This document shows positions 1 through 9,357 of a stretch of 64,000 nt of DNA, one piece after another. Below the pieces are notes generated by a model. It did no database searches. It was given only the letters and a program-made list of their open reading frames with translations, and was not told the DNA's origin. Source of the DNA: Sphingomonas faeni (GTDB lineage: Bacteria; Pseudomonadota; Alphaproteobacteria; Sphingomonadales; Sphingomonadaceae); NCBI RefSeq assembly GCF_003053745.1, contig NZ_QAYE01000001.1, forward strand, positions 310,001-374,000, in the 5' to 3' direction. How positions within the stretch are numbered: the first letter of the stretch is position 1; each line of letters starts with the position of its first letter. The position numbers were made by a program, and so were the translations under genes.

Positions 1-338
1 ACGATCGCGCGCGCGACGAGCGCCTTCGATCCACCGCGAGCCTTCGCCTCCGCCGGGCTTTCGACCTGTTCGGCGATCGCGACGCGGTGGCCGGCCTTGA
101 TCAGGCGTTGGAGGTACACCGTCGCCGCATGCACAGGCACGCCGCACATCGGGATCGGCTTGCCTTCATGCTCGCCGCGCGCGGTCAGCGCGATGTCGAG
201 CACGCCGGCTGCGACCCGCGCATCATCCATGAACAGTTCGAAGAAATCGCCCATCCGGTAGAACAGCAAGCAATCCTGCGCCTCCGCCTTCAGGCCGAGA
301 TACTGCGTCATCATGGGGGTAGGGGCGGGGTGCGACAT
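1..338 (-). CDS. mutS: DNA mismatch repair protein MutS, N-terminal part (runs off window)
   Basis: Only the first ~112 codons are in the window, reading leftwards from an ATG at 338. The translation carries the MutS mismatch-recognition domain I: after a short tail it reads [19 protein letters not shown], then the FFELF stretch that contains the mismatch-stacking Phe and Glu, then [11 protein letters not shown] and [14 protein letters not shown]. MutS binds mispaired bases and recruits MutL. A second and third ATG at 314 and 311 are possible starts, since the eight residues before them (MSHPAPTP) are not typical. It is divergent from the malic enzyme gene. The ORF continues past base 1, so the clamp and ATPase domains cannot be judged. 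Confidence 0.95.
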   Translation of the reverse strand, partial: MSHPAPTPMMTQYLGLKAEAQDCLLFYRMGDFFELFMDDARVAAGVLDIALTARGEHEGKPIPMCGVPVHAATVYLQRLIKAGHRVAIAEQVESPAEAKARGGSKALVARAI

Positions 339-381
339 CAGGGGCGGGTAGCGAAACTTTGCGGGTTCGTCATCCGCCGCC

Positions 382-460
382 GTTCTCCTGCGAACGCAGG
401 AGCCCAGGGTTCCAGGGGACAGCGCTGCTTGATCCTGGGCTCCTGCGTTCGCAGGAGAAC
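382..460. repeat. Intergenic double-hairpin repeat, family A copy 1
   Basis: Two 27-base arms (382-408 and 434-460) are perfect reverse complements. Each arm also contains its own hairpin, CTCCTGCGAACGCAGGAG, followed by CCCAGG. The element lies between the divergent mutS and maeB starts, so it is not a simple transcription terminator. A second copy with the same arms is at 11207-11288. The form is that of a REP/BIME-like or miniature mobile palindrome. Confidence 0.85.
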
Positions 461-534
461 ATGGGCGAAGTGTCCGGGGTGACGAAGCGGCATCGTCTGC
501 GTAAAGACACAGGCCACAGAGAGAGGCCCCGCCC

Positions 535-2790
535 ATGTCCGACGAAACGCTGCAATTCTCCGAACGCGAAGCCTTGCTCTTCCACTCGGAAGGCCGTCCG
601 GGGAAGATCGAGATCATTGCGTCGAAGCCGATGGCGACGCAGCGCGATCTCGCGCTCGCCTATTCGCCCGGCGTCGCGGTGCCGGTGCAGGCGATCTACG
701 ACGATCCCGCGACCGTCTACGACTATACCGCGAAGGGAAACCTCGTCGCGGTGATCTCGAACGGCACCGCGATCCTCGGCATGGGCAATCTCGGGCCGCT
801 GGCCAGCAAGCCGGTGATGGAGGGCAAGGCGGTGCTCTTCAAGCGCTTCGCCGACGTCGACGCGATCGATATCGAGCTGAAGACCGAGGACGTGAACCGC
901 TTCATCGACGCGGTCGAGCTGATGGAGCCGACCTTCGGCGGGATCAACCTCGAGGACATCAAGGCGCCGGAATGCTTCATCATCGAGCAGGCGCTGCGCG
1001 AGCGGATGAACATCCCCGTCTTCCATGACGACCAGCACGGCACCGCGATCATCACCGCCGCCGGCCTGATCAACGCGTGCCTGCTCACGGGACGCAAGCT
1101 GTCCGAGGTCAAGATCGTCGTCAACGGCGCGGGCGCCGCGGCGATCGCGTGCACCGAACTCGTCAAGGCGATGGGCGTGCGCGGCGACAACGTCATCCTG
1201 TGCGATCGCAAGGGCGTGATCTACCAGGGCCGCGAGGGCGTCGACCAGTGGAAGTCGGCGCACGCCGCGATCACCGAGACGCGCACGCTGACCGAGGCGC
1301 TGGTCGGTGCCGACGTGTTCCTGGGGCTCTCCGCGGCGGGATCGCTGACGCCGGAGATGGTCAAGGACATGGCCCCCGCGCCGATCATCTTCGCGATGGC
1401 CAACCCCGAGCCGGAGATCCGCCCCGAACTGGCGATGGCCGCGCGCCCCGATGCGATCGTCGCGACCGGGCGCTCGGATTATCCGAATCAGGTCAACAAC
1501 GTGCTCGGCTTCCCGTTCATCTTCCGCGGGGCGCTTGACGTCCGCGCGACCGGGATCAACGACGCGATGAAGATCGCCGCCGCCAACGCGATCGCCGAAC
1601 TCGCGCGCGAACGCGTGCCGGAAGAAGTCGCGGCCGCGTACGGCGTTAGCCACAGCTTCGGTCCGGCCTACATCATCCCCGCGCCATTCGATCCGCGGCT
1701 GATGGAAGTCGTCCCCGTCGCGGTCGCAAAGGCCGCAATGGCCTCGGGCGTCGCGACCAAGCCGATCCTCGACATCGAAGCGTATCGGCACTCGCTCCGT
1801 GCCCGCCTCAACCCGACCACCTCGGTCCTGTCGATGGCGTATGAAGGCGCCCGCGCGCATCCCAAGCGCGTGATCTTCGCGGAAGGCGAGGAAGAGGTCG
1901 TCCTCCGCGCCGCCATCGCCTTCAAGGAAGGGGGATATGGCACGCCTGTGCTGGTCGGCCGCGACGACGTGCCCGACCGGTTGCGCGCGCTCGGCGTTAC
2001 CGACCCCGAGAGCTTCGAACTCCACAACAGCCGCGTCTCGCCGCTCGTGCCGCGGATGGTCGACTTCCTGTATTCGCGGCTCCAGCGTCGCGGCTATCTG
2101 CGCCGCGATTGCGAGCGGATGGTCAACCAGGACCGCAACATCTTCGGTGCGCTGCTGCTCCAGCTCGGCGAAGGCGACGCGATGATCACCGGCATTACCC
2201 GCACCTATGGCGAGACGATGCGCCAGATTTATCGCGTGATCGATCCGGCGGCGGGGAAGACGCCGTTCGGTATTCATCTGCTCATCGGCAAGAGTCACAC
2301 GGTGTTCATCGCCGACACGACGGTCAACGAACGTCCCACCGCCGAGCAATTGGCCGACTTCGCCGAACAGACCGCGGCGGTCGCGCGGCGGATGGGGCAT
2401 GAGCCTCGCGTGGCGTTCCTCAGCTACTCGAACTTCGGCAATCCGAAGGGGGAGTGGCTCGACAATATCCGCGATGCGGTGACGGTACTCGACGGGCGAA
2501 AGGTCGGGTTCGAGTATGAGGGCGAGATGGCGCCGGATGTCGCGCTGAACCCGAAGCAGCTCGCAAACTACCCGTTTGCGCGGCTGTCGGGGCCGGCGAA
2601 CGTGCTGATCATGCCGGGGCTGCAATCCGCGCATATCTCGGCGAAACTGTTGCGGGAGCTGGGCGGGGACTCGGTGATCGGGCCGATGCTGATCGGGATG
2701 GAGAAGCCGGTGCAGGTTGCGCCGATGACGTCGACCGCAAGCGAACTGGTAACCCTGGCCGTCCTCGCCGCGGGTGGCATCGCCCGCTAA
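535..2790 (+). CDS. maeB: NADP-dependent malic enzyme with C-terminal phosphotransacetylase-like domain
   Basis: This 751-residue protein matches the size of multidomain malic enzymes such as E. coli MaeB (about 759 residues). It decarboxylates malate to pyruvate with NADP, feeding pyruvate and NADPH to biosynthesis in the cytosol. The N-terminal half has the malic-enzyme signatures [11 protein letters not shown], the metal-site region [11 protein letters not shown] and the nucleotide-binding [11 protein letters not shown]. From about residue 430 the sequence is a phosphate acetyl/butyryl-transferase-like domain, which in characterised homologues is regulatory (acetyl-CoA sensing) and not catalytic. 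The ATG at 535 follows a GAGAGG ribosome site. It is monocistronic and divergent from mutS. Confidence 0.95.
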   Translation: MSDETLQFSEREALLFHSEGRPGKIEIIASKPMATQRDLALAYSPGVAVPVQAIYDDPATVYDYTAKGNLVAVISNGTAILGMGNLGPLASKPVMEGKAVLFKRFADVDAIDIELKTEDVNRFIDAVELMEPTFGGINLEDIKAPECFIIEQALRERMNIPVFHDDQHGTAIITAAGLINACLLTGRKLSEVKIVVNGAGAAAIACTELVKAMGVRGDNVILCDRKGVIYQGREGVDQWKSAHAAITETRTLTEALVGADVFLGLSAAGSLTPEMVKDMAPAPIIFAMANPEPEIRPELAMAARPDAIVATGRSDYPNQVNNVLGFPFIFRGALDVRATGINDAMKIAAANAIAELARERVPEEVAAAYGVSHSFGPAYIIPAPFDPRLMEVVPVAVAKAAMASGVATKPILDIEAYRHSLRARLNPTTSVLSMAYEGARAHPKRVIFAEGEEEVVLRAAIAFKEGGYGTPVLVGRDDVPDRLRALGVTDPESFELHNSRVSPLVPRMVDFLYSRLQRRGYLRRDCERMVNQDRNIFGALLLQLGEGDAMITGITRTYGETMRQIYRVIDPAAGKTPFGIHLLIGKSHTVFIADTTVNERPTAEQLADFAEQTAAVARRMGHEPRVAFLSYSNFGNPKGEWLDNIRDAVTVLDGRKVGFEYEGEMAPDVALNPKQLANYPFARLSGPANVLIMPGLQSAHISAKLLRELGGDSVIGPMLIGMEKPVQVAPMTSTASELVTLAVLAAGGIAR

Positions 2791-2940
2791 TCTCCCTCGC
2801 CCTACGGGGAGAGGGAAGGGGCCCGCGGCGCTTGCCGTGGGAAGGGAGAGGGGAGTGAGGCTCGGGACGGTTCATCCCAACGGCCCCTCTCCCTTCCGTC
2901 GCAAGTGCTCCTCCCTCCCTCTCCCCGGAGGGGCGAGGGA
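2791..2940. repeat. Intergenic palindromic repeat, family E copy 1
   Basis: The space between the convergent maeB and SDR genes is filled by a pyrimidine/purine palindrome. It opens with CTCCCTCGCCCTACGGGGAG and closes with CTCCCCGGAGGGGCGAGGGA. The same closing block recurs at 17029-17056 inside the GTA remnant, so this is a dispersed element, not just a local terminator, though it may act as one here. Confidence 0.7.
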
Positions 2941-2946
2941 ATTGAC

Positions 2947-3735
2947 TTACGCGTCGATCGACGTCCCTAGCGATGCGTGGACCAGGCCGCCGTCCACGGT
3001 AATCGTCTCCCCGATCACGTAATCCCCCGCACGGCTGGCGAGGTAGATCGCGGCGCCCGCCATATCCTCGTCCACGCCAACCCGCTTCGCCGGAATCCCC
3101 TGCGCCACCGCATCCCCATGATCCCGCGCCGCCTTGTTCATGTCGCTCGCAAACGCGCCCGGTGCGATCGAGGTGACGTTGATCGAGTCCGTCACCAGCC
3201 GCGCCGCCATCCGCTTCGTCAGATAGATCAGCGCCGACTTCGACGCGTGATAGCTGTACGTCTCCCACGGGTTCAGCCGCTGCCCGTCAATCGACGTGAT
3301 GTTGATCACCTTCGCCGGTTTTTCCCGTGATCCCGACGCCTTCAGCGCCGCATGCAGCGCCTGCGTCAGAAAAAACGGCGACTTCACGTTGAGGTCCATG
3401 ACCTTGTCCCAGCCGACCTCGGAAAACTCCTCGAACGGCACGCCCCAAGCCGCCCCCGCATTGTTCACGAGGATATCGAGCTTCGACTCATGCTCGGCGA
3501 ACTGCGCGGCAAGCGCCTTGCACCCTGCCACCGTCGAGACGTCCTGCGGCAGCGCGATGCAGTTCGGCCCGAGTTCCGCCGCAGCCGCCTCGCACACATC
3601 GGCCTTCCGCGAAGAGATATACACCTTGGCCCCCTGCGCGATGAAGCCGGCGGCGATCATCTTGCCGATCCCGCGGCTGCCGCCGGTGATCAGCGCGACG
3701 CGGCCGTCGAGCCGGAACAGGTTGGTCGTATCCAT
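2947..3735 (-). CDS. Short-chain dehydrogenase/reductase (SDR family)
   Basis: A 262-residue classical SDR. It has the NAD(P)-binding TGGSRGIG near residue 18, the structural NNAG, the catalytic Ser (NITSIDG) and the Tyr-x-x-x-Lys pair (YHASKS), and ends with the usual IGETITVDGG. I start it at the ATG at 3735 (MDTTNLFRLDG) because the open frame upstream of it lacks any SDR features and overlaps the divergent promoter region. The conserved DDMAGAAIYLASR tail resembles oxidoreductases acting on small alcohols or acyl substrates, but the substrate cannot be read from sequence. It is divergent from the next SDR gene (about 130 bp between starts), so the two may share a control region. Confidence 0.9.
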   Translation of the reverse strand: MDTTNLFRLDGRVALITGGSRGIGKMIAAGFIAQGAKVYISSRKADVCEAAAAELGPNCIALPQDVSTVAGCKALAAQFAEHESKLDILVNNAGAAWGVPFEEFSEVGWDKVMDLNVKSPFFLTQALHAALKASGSREKPAKVINITSIDGQRLNPWETYSYHASKSALIYLTKRMAARLVTDSINVTSIAPGAFASDMNKAARDHGDAVAQGIPAKRVGVDEDMAGAAIYLASRAGDYVIGETITVDGGLVHASLGTSIDA

Positions 3736-3868
3736 CACGCATCCTCCGAATGTTTGGCCGCTTGGTATCGCCGAGCGCCGCTTGCCGCAAACCCGTTTTT
3801 CGAACGCGCTGTCATTGACGAGTGCAGAAGCCATACTATGCTCGCAAAAAAAGAGCAGGAGAGTGCGT

Positions 3869-4696
3869 GTGAGGTTTTCAGGCAAGCGGGCCGTCGTGAC
3901 CGGCGGTGCGTCGGGTATCGGCCGGGCGACCGCGCTGCGACTCGCCGACGAAGGCGCCACCGTGCTGATCGGCGACATCGACGAGGCCGGCGGCCACGCG
4001 ATCGCCGACGCATCCGGCGGCCGTATCCTGTTCCAGCGTACCGACGTGCTCCAGGCCGGCGACATCGAGGCGCTGATGCAGACTGCCGACGATGCGGGCG
4101 GGCTCGACATCCTGTTCAACAATGCCGGCGCGGGTGGTTCGCGCGATCCGATCGGCGAGATTTCGCCTGAGGACTGGGACCGCACCCAGGCACTCCTCCT
4201 CCGCTCGGTCGCGCTCGGCATCCGCTACGCAGCACCGCGGATGGCCAAGCGAGGCGGCGGCGCGATCGTCAACACCTCGTCGGTGTCCGCGCTCGGCACC
4301 GGCTACGCGCCGACCGCCTATTCCACCGCCAAGGCCGGCGTGCTCCACCTCACCAAGCAGGCCGCCGCCGATCTCGCGCAGCACAGGATCCGCGTGAACG
4401 CGGTCGTGCCCGGCTTCATCGTCACCAACATCTTCACGCGCACGCTCGAACTCGACGCCGCCAAGACGTCGCAGGCCGACGCGATGATCGCGCATATCGC
4501 CGCCGACGCACAGCCGATCCGCCGCCCCGGCACCAGCGAGGACATCGCCGCCGCGGTCGCGTTCCTTGCCAGCGACGACGCGAGCTTCATCACCGGCACG
4601 CACATCCTCGTCGATGGCGGCATGACGATCGGCACGCGGCCAAGCTGGGACCCCGCGCAACCTTCGCTGTTCGCGCTGCTCGACAAACTGAAGTGA
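3869..4696 (+). CDS. Short-chain dehydrogenase/reductase (SDR family)
   Basis: A 275-residue classical SDR with TGGASGIG at the N-terminus, NNAGAGG, the catalytic Ser in NTSSVSA, YSTAKAG as Tyr-x-x-x-Lys, and THILVDGG at the end. The start is taken as the GTG at 3869 because AGGAG sits 7 bases upstream; another GTG at 3863 is too close to that site. A longer open frame upstream has no matching ribosome site. Its stop overlaps the start of the sugar transporter by 4 bases, so the pair is translationally coupled and the enzyme probably acts on the imported compound or a product of it. The substrate is unknown. Confidence 0.9.
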   Translation: MRFSGKRAVVTGGASGIGRATALRLADEGATVLIGDIDEAGGHAIADASGGRILFQRTDVLQAGDIEALMQTADDAGGLDILFNNAGAGGSRDPIGEISPEDWDRTQALLLRSVALGIRYAAPRMAKRGGGAIVNTSSVSALGTGYAPTAYSTAKAGVLHLTKQAAADLAQHRIRVNAVVPGFIVTNIFTRTLELDAAKTSQADAMIAHIAADAQPIRRPGTSEDIAAAVAFLASDDASFITGTHILVDGGMTIGTRPSWDPAQPSLFALLDKLK

Positions 4697-6141
4697 CGGC
4701 ACCCGCCCGCCGCCTCTCCAACGGCACGATGGCGAGCTACGGCTTCGGCGCGGTCGCGTACGGGGTGAAGGACGCCGGGTTCGGTACGTTCCTGTTGCTG
4801 TTCTACAACCAGGTCGTCGGGCTTCCTTCCGCCACCGTCGGCCTCGTCATCATGATGGCGCTGCTGATCGATGCGTTCGTCGATCCCGCGGTGGGCTTCT
4901 TTTCCGATCGCACGCGGACGAAATGGGGCCGGCGGCATCCGTGGATGTACGCGTCCGCGCTGCCGATCATGATCGGCTGGTTGCTGCTGTGGAACCCGCC
5001 CTCGGTGATGTCGGAGCCGCAAACGTTGGTCTGGCTGTTTGCGATGGCGGTGATCGTCCGTAGCGCGGTGAGTTGTTACGAGGTCCCCTCGGTCGCGCTG
5101 ACGCCCGAACTGACGTCGGGGTATGACGAGCGCACCCGGATCATGGCGTATCGCTATCTGTTCGGCTGGGTCGGCGGGTTGCTGATGCTGTTGTCGGCGT
5201 ACCAGTATTTCCTCGCGCCGACCGCGGCGTTCCCGAACGGCCTGCTCAACCGTGCCGGATACGGCGGCTTCGCGTTGGCGGGCGCGGTCTTCATCGGCGT
5301 CGCGATCCTCGTCTCCGCGCTCGGCACGCATCATGAGATCAGGCATCTGCCGAACCCGCCGATCGCCAAGCAGACCTTGCGCGAGTCCTTCGCCGAATTG
5401 CGCCAGACGGTGAAGAACCGCGCGTTCGCGATTCTGATGGCAGCGGGCGTCTGCGCGTACACGATCCAGGGCATCAGCTACGCGATGTCGAACTACCTCT
5501 ACACCTATGTCTGGGGCTTCAAGGGGCCGGTGTTCGTCTATCTGACGATCGCGCTGTTCTCGGGCGTGTTTCTCGCGTTCCTCGCCGCGCCCCGGCTCGG
5601 CAGGACGGGGAGCAAGCCCAAGGCGGCGATGGGCGCGGTGCTGCTCGGCGCGGCGCTCAACACGTCGCCCTATTGGCTGCGGATGCTCGGCGTTTTCCCG
5701 GAGGTCGGCGAGTCCACGCTGCTGCCGATGCTGTTCGGGTTCTTCATCCTCGGTACCGCGTCGAACGTCACCGGGTTCATCCTCGGCGCGTCGATGATGG
5801 CGGACGTGGTCGAGGATTCGGAGGCGAAGACGGGTAGGCGGTCGGAAGGGGTGTTCTTCGCAGGATCGTTCTTCGTCCAGAAATGCACGAGCGGGATCGG
5901 GATATTCTTCGCGGGGATGATCCTTGCGGTGGCGGGGTTCCCGGCCAAGGCGACGCCGGGAACGGTCCCGACCGGTACGATCGACCGCCTGACGCTGATC
6001 TATGCCGGCCTCTACATCGTGCTGGCGTGCGTGTCGGCGTTCTTCTTCTCCCGCTTTCCGTTTGGCCGGGTCGAGCATGAGGCGCGGCTGGCGCGACTAG
6101 CTGGCGCGCCGAGCGTCGATGCAGCGCCACGCGAACCCTAA
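4693..6141 (+). CDS. MFS transporter of the glycoside-pentoside-hexuronide (GPH, MelB-like) family
   Basis: A 482-residue inner-membrane protein with about 12 hydrophobic segments. The GPH pattern is clear: the early IDAFVDPAVGFFSDRTR loop with its membrane-embedded Asp residues, followed by WGRRHPWMYASALP, both hallmarks of cation-coupled sugar symporters. The start is a GTG at 4693 within GTGA, overlapping the SDR stop. It probably imports a sugar or glycoside together with H+ or Na+. The xylan locus is 38 kb away and nothing here ties this transporter to it. The exact substrate is not predictable. Confidence 0.88.
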   Translation: MTAPARRLSNGTMASYGFGAVAYGVKDAGFGTFLLLFYNQVVGLPSATVGLVIMMALLIDAFVDPAVGFFSDRTRTKWGRRHPWMYASALPIMIGWLLLWNPPSVMSEPQTLVWLFAMAVIVRSAVSCYEVPSVALTPELTSGYDERTRIMAYRYLFGWVGGLLMLLSAYQYFLAPTAAFPNGLLNRAGYGGFALAGAVFIGVAILVSALGTHHEIRHLPNPPIAKQTLRESFAELRQTVKNRAFAILMAAGVCAYTIQGISYAMSNYLYTYVWGFKGPVFVYLTIALFSGVFLAFLAAPRLGRTGSKPKAAMGAVLLGAALNTSPYWLRMLGVFPEVGESTLLPMLFGFFILGTASNVTGFILGASMMADVVEDSEAKTGRRSEGVFFAGSFFVQKCTSGIGIFFAGMILAVAGFPAKATPGTVPTGTIDRLTLIYAGLYIVLACVSAFFFSRFPFGRVEHEARLARLAGAPSVDAAPREP

Positions 6142-6150
6142 TCTTCCCCC

Positions 6151-6254
6151 CCCCTCCCTGGAAGGGAGGGGCCGGGGGTGGGTCGGCCGCTTGTCGATCG
6201 CTCCGTCAGCTAACAGGCCGACCCACCCCCAACCCCTCCCTTTCAGGGAGGGGA
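6151..6254. repeat. Intergenic palindromic repeat, family D
   Basis: A long imperfect inverted repeat lies between the transporter stop and the aminopeptidase start. The left arm contains CTCCCTGGAAGGGAGGGG and GGGGGTGGGTCGGCC; the right arm contains the complement GGCCGACCCACCCCC and CTCCCTTTCAGGGAGGGG. It is preceded by a run of nine C (6146-6154). Each arm is itself a hairpin. This is another dispersed-repeat type and could also end transcription of the SDR-transporter operon. Confidence 0.7.
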
Positions 6255-6347
6255 GCAGGACGGTGACCGCCGCTCTTCCAGCGAGCGGAGCTGCGCGTTA
6301 GGGCGGTGGCTTGGCCTTCCCCTTGGAACGGCGACATCGGAGTTTCC

Positions 6348-8225
6348 ATGCGTATCCCCGCACTAGCCACCGCCCTCAGTCTCGTCCTCGCATCCCCCGC
6401 CGTCGCGCAGACGGTCGCACCGGTCCTCACCACCCCCGACGCGCACGACCCGCACAGCTACGCCCGCCCCGCCGAGGCGCGCGTCACGCATGTCGCGCTC
6501 GATCTCGCCGCCGACTTCGACACGCACGTCATCCGCGGGATCGCCACGCTCGACATCTTGGCGAAACCGGGCGCGAAGCTTGTGCTCGACGAGAACGGCC
6601 TGAAGATCGTCAACATCACCGACGCCGCCGGCAAGCCGCTCCCCTACTCGGTCGGCGCGGTCGACAAGATCCACGGCGCACCGCTGACCGTCACGCTCAA
6701 CGGCGCGAAGAAAATCCGCATCGCCTACGCCTCGTCGCCCGACGCGAAGGCGCTGCAATGGCTCACCCCTGCGCAGACCGCGGGCAAGACGCAGCCGTTC
6801 CTGTTCAGCCAGGGCGAGGCGATCCTCAACCGCAGCTGGATTCCGACGCAGGACTCCCCCGGCATTCGGCAAACCTGGGAAGCGAAGATCGCCGTCCCCA
6901 GGCAGCTCACCGCGGTGATGAGCGGGCTCGCGACCGGCAAGCCGACCTGCGCTGCCGATCGCTGCACGTTTGCCTACAAGATGGACAAGCCCGTCGCGAC
7001 GTACCTGATCGCGCTCGCGGTCGGCGACATCGCGTTCAAGTCGACCGGCCCGCGCACCGGCATCTGGGCCGAGCCCGCGACGCTGCCCCAGGCCGCGTAT
7101 GAATTCGGCGAACTCGAGAAATTCGTCGCCGCCGCGGAAGGGCTGTACGGCCCGTATCGCTGGGGCCGCTACGACGTGCTGGTCCTGCCGCCGTCGTTCC
7201 CGTTCGGCGGCATGGAGAACCCGACGCTCACCTTCGCGACACCGACCGCGATCGCCGGTGACCGCAGCCTCGTCTCGCTGATCGCGCACGAACTCGCGCA
7301 CAGCTGGTCGGGCAACCTCGTCACCAACGCGACGTGGGACGATTTTTGGCTCAACGAAGGCTTCACCAGTTACTTCGAGAACCGGATCATGGAGGCGCTC
7401 TACGGCAAGCGCCGCGCCGACATGGAGGCCGACCTCGCCTGGACCGACATGCTCGCCGCGGTGAAGGACGCCGGTGGCCCCGCCGCGAAGGACACGCAGC
7501 TCCACCTCGATCTCGATGCCGCGCGCGATCCCGACGACGGCATGACGCAGATCGCCTACGACAAGGGCGCGGCGTTCCTCCGCACGATCGAGAAACAGGT
7601 CGGACGCGCCCGGTGGGACGCGTATCTCCGCAGCTATTTCGACCGCCACGCCTTCCAGCCGCAGACCAGCGCGGGCTTCCTGACCGACCTCAAGTCGAAG
7701 CTGCTGACCCCCGCCGAAGCCAAGACGATCGGCGTCGATGCGTGGGTCTACCAACCCGGTATCCCGGCGAACGCAGTCCATGTCACGTCGGCTGCGTTCC
7801 CCGCTGTCGATGCGGCGGCGAAGGCGTATGCGGCCGGTGGTCCCGTCTCGGGCGTGCCCGGCAAGGCTACAACGCAGGAGATCACGCGGTTCATCACGCA
7901 ATTGCCGCGCAAACTCCCGACCGAGCGGTTGAAGACGCTCGACACCGCGTTCGGTTGGAACACCACCGGCAACGCGGAGATCCGCTTCGCCTGGCTGCAA
8001 CTCGCGCTCGCCAATCACTATGCCCCCGCCGACGCCTCAGCCGAGCAGTTCCTCACCTCGCAGGGCCGGCGGAAGTTCGTCGCGCCGCTGTTCCAGCAGC
8101 TGATGGACTCGGGCGACTGGGGCCACAAGCTGGCGATGGAGATCTACGGCAAGGCGCGGCCGGGCTATCATGCGGTCACGCAGGTCACCGTGGACCGCAT
8201 AACCGGTTGGAAACTCATGAACTGA
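6348..8225 (+). CDS. M1 family zinc aminopeptidase, exported
   Basis: A 625-residue M1 metallopeptidase that would remove N-terminal residues from peptides, probably in the periplasm. It has a signal peptide (MRIPALATALSLVLASPAVAQ), the exopeptidase motif FGGMENPTLTF and the zinc site HELAHSWSGN with the third ligand Glu in NEGFTSY 18 residues on. The layout (GGMEN, HExxH, then a helical C-terminal domain) is like the leukotriene A4 hydrolase branch. I use the ATG at 6348 because it begins the signal peptide; the frame is open to 6306 but those extra residues are not signal-like. It stands alone between a repeat and the CHAP gene. Confidence 0.93.
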   Translation: MRIPALATALSLVLASPAVAQTVAPVLTTPDAHDPHSYARPAEARVTHVALDLAADFDTHVIRGIATLDILAKPGAKLVLDENGLKIVNITDAAGKPLPYSVGAVDKIHGAPLTVTLNGAKKIRIAYASSPDAKALQWLTPAQTAGKTQPFLFSQGEAILNRSWIPTQDSPGIRQTWEAKIAVPRQLTAVMSGLATGKPTCAADRCTFAYKMDKPVATYLIALAVGDIAFKSTGPRTGIWAEPATLPQAAYEFGELEKFVAAAEGLYGPYRWGRYDVLVLPPSFPFGGMENPTLTFATPTAIAGDRSLVSLIAHELAHSWSGNLVTNATWDDFWLNEGFTSYFENRIMEALYGKRRADMEADLAWTDMLAAVKDAGGPAAKDTQLHLDLDAARDPDDGMTQIAYDKGAAFLRTIEKQVGRARWDAYLRSYFDRHAFQPQTSAGFLTDLKSKLLTPAEAKTIGVDAWVYQPGIPANAVHVTSAAFPAVDAAAKAYAAGGPVSGVPGKATTQEITRFITQLPRKLPTERLKTLDTAFGWNTTGNAEIRFAWLQLALANHYAPADASAEQFLTSQGRRKFVAPLFQQLMDSGDWGHKLAMEIYGKARPGYHAVTQVTVDRITGWKLMN

Positions 8226-8362
8226 GCCGCCCTGAGCGCCCATTCGGGGCGTTGGTCGGCGCGGTAACACGCTTCGTCGGATATGGTTCCCGCACGGGTT
8301 CCAATTAAATCGAACCTCCCGTAGCCAGAATGCGACAAACGGGTTTTGGCCGGGGGGTCTCG

Positions 8363-8986
8363 ATGAATTTCAAGGCGTTAGCAGCGCGTTTTGCGCTGGT
8401 GGTATCGTGCGGCCTGATGACGGCCACCCCTGCTGCGGCTCAGTTCTGGCAGTGCGTGACGTTCGCTCGCTCGGTGTCGGGCATCGAAATCCGCGGCAAT
8501 GCCAACACCTGGTGGAGCCAGGCCGAGGGTCGCTACGAGCGTGGCCACACCCCGAAGGCCGGCTCGGTCCTCGCCTTCTCGCCGACCTCGCGGATGCGCG
8601 TCGGCCATGTCGCAATGGTCTCGAAGGTCGTCAGCGACCGCGAAGTCCTCCTTACGCATGCCAACTGGTCGCGCCCCGGCGCGATCGAGACCAACGTCCG
8701 CGCGATCGACGTCTCGCCCGCCGGTGACTGGAGCATGGTCAAGGTCTGGTATGGTCCGCAGGGCGACCTCGGCACCTCGGCCTATCCGACCAAGGGCTTC
8801 ATCTACTCGGGCCACGCGCCTGCCGGCGATACGCTCGATGCTCCGGTGCAGCCGTCGTTCCAGATGGCGAGTGCGACCCACACCGTGTCTGCAACGCAGC
8901 ATGCCAATGCCGCTCAGCTTGCGACGATCCAGCATGGTCCTACCGATCCGCGCGGGATCTTCACGCTGGTGAACGACGCGAACTGA
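8363..8986 (+). CDS. Exported CHAP-domain protein (putative peptidoglycan amidase/peptidase)
   Basis: A 207-residue protein with a signal peptide ending ATPAAAQ. It then enters a CHAP domain: the catalytic Cys lies in QFWQCVTFARS and the His in RVGHVAMVSKV, with the usual PKAGSVLAF stretch between. CHAP enzymes cut peptidoglycan stem peptides or amide bonds. Sphingomonads carry several such short stand-alone CHAP proteins, thought to act in wall remodelling. The C-terminal 50 residues are low in structure. The ATG at 8363 is chosen because it begins the signal peptide and has a G-rich site upstream. Confidence 0.85.
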   Translation: MNFKALAARFALVVSCGLMTATPAAAQFWQCVTFARSVSGIEIRGNANTWWSQAEGRYERGHTPKAGSVLAFSPTSRMRVGHVAMVSKVVSDREVLLTHANWSRPGAIETNVRAIDVSPAGDWSMVKVWYGPQGDLGTSAYPTKGFIYSGHAPAGDTLDAPVQPSFQMASATHTVSATQHANAAQLATIQHGPTDPRGIFTLVNDAN

Positions 8987-9111
8987 GGTTTGCCTGTGAG
9001 GTGAGCGGGGGGCCCGGTTCGGTACCCACAGCATTCGATTCCACGTCGCCAGCCTAGCGTTTCGCTCGCGACCGCCCCCTGACAGTTAGGCGCTTCAGGC
9101 TCCCAAACGGC

Positions 9112-9218
9112 ACCTCCCCGGCGAAGGCCGGGGCCCAGTTGGAAAGGTCGCAGTGCCAGACCGCCACCATTGTTAGCGGCGTCCCCCAACTGGACCCCGG
9201 CCTTCGCCGGGGAGGTGT
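9112..9218. repeat. Intergenic double-hairpin repeat, family B (long copy)
   Basis: Two 32-base arms, 9112-9143 and 9187-9218, are reverse complements with one mismatch. Each arm has an inner hairpin CCCCGGCGAAGGCCGGGG followed by CCAGTTGG. The shape (hairpin, then CCAG, spacer, and the mirror image) is the same as in family A with a different stem, implying a common origin or a common processing protein. Confidence 0.82.
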
Positions 9219-9253
9219 CTTCTTAGGGAGATCACTGTTCGACTAAACTTCTT

Positions 9254-9305
9254 GTTCTCCCGCGAAGGCGGGAGCCCAGTCTGGACCCCCGCCTTTGCGG
9301 GGGAA
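9254..9305. repeat. Intergenic palindromic repeat, family B (short copy)
   Basis: A compact version of the same design: CTCCCGCGAAGGCGGGAG followed by CCCAGTCTGG, then the mirror hairpin CCCCCGCCTTTGCGGGGG. It sits 35 bases after the longer copy. Confidence 0.72.
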
Positions 9306-9357
9306 CACGCTACCTGCTCAGTTCCAATACGCCCCGCGCACGTTCAAATGAACGGCC

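Larger units (their letters stand above)
8987..9357. other. Intergenic region of 371 bases filled by two palindromic repeats
   Basis: No plausible gene lies here. The region between the convergent CHAP and msrB genes contains two related palindromic elements in tandem (9112-9218 and 9254-9305), described separately. The remaining bases show no other structure that I can recognise. Confidence 0.7.

Noticed and set aside
370..2634. Very long minus-strand open frame opposite maeB (754 codons)
   Set aside because: It lies entirely antisense to a clear malic enzyme, is rich in Arg/His/Asp as expected for a GC-rich shadow frame, and has no domain.
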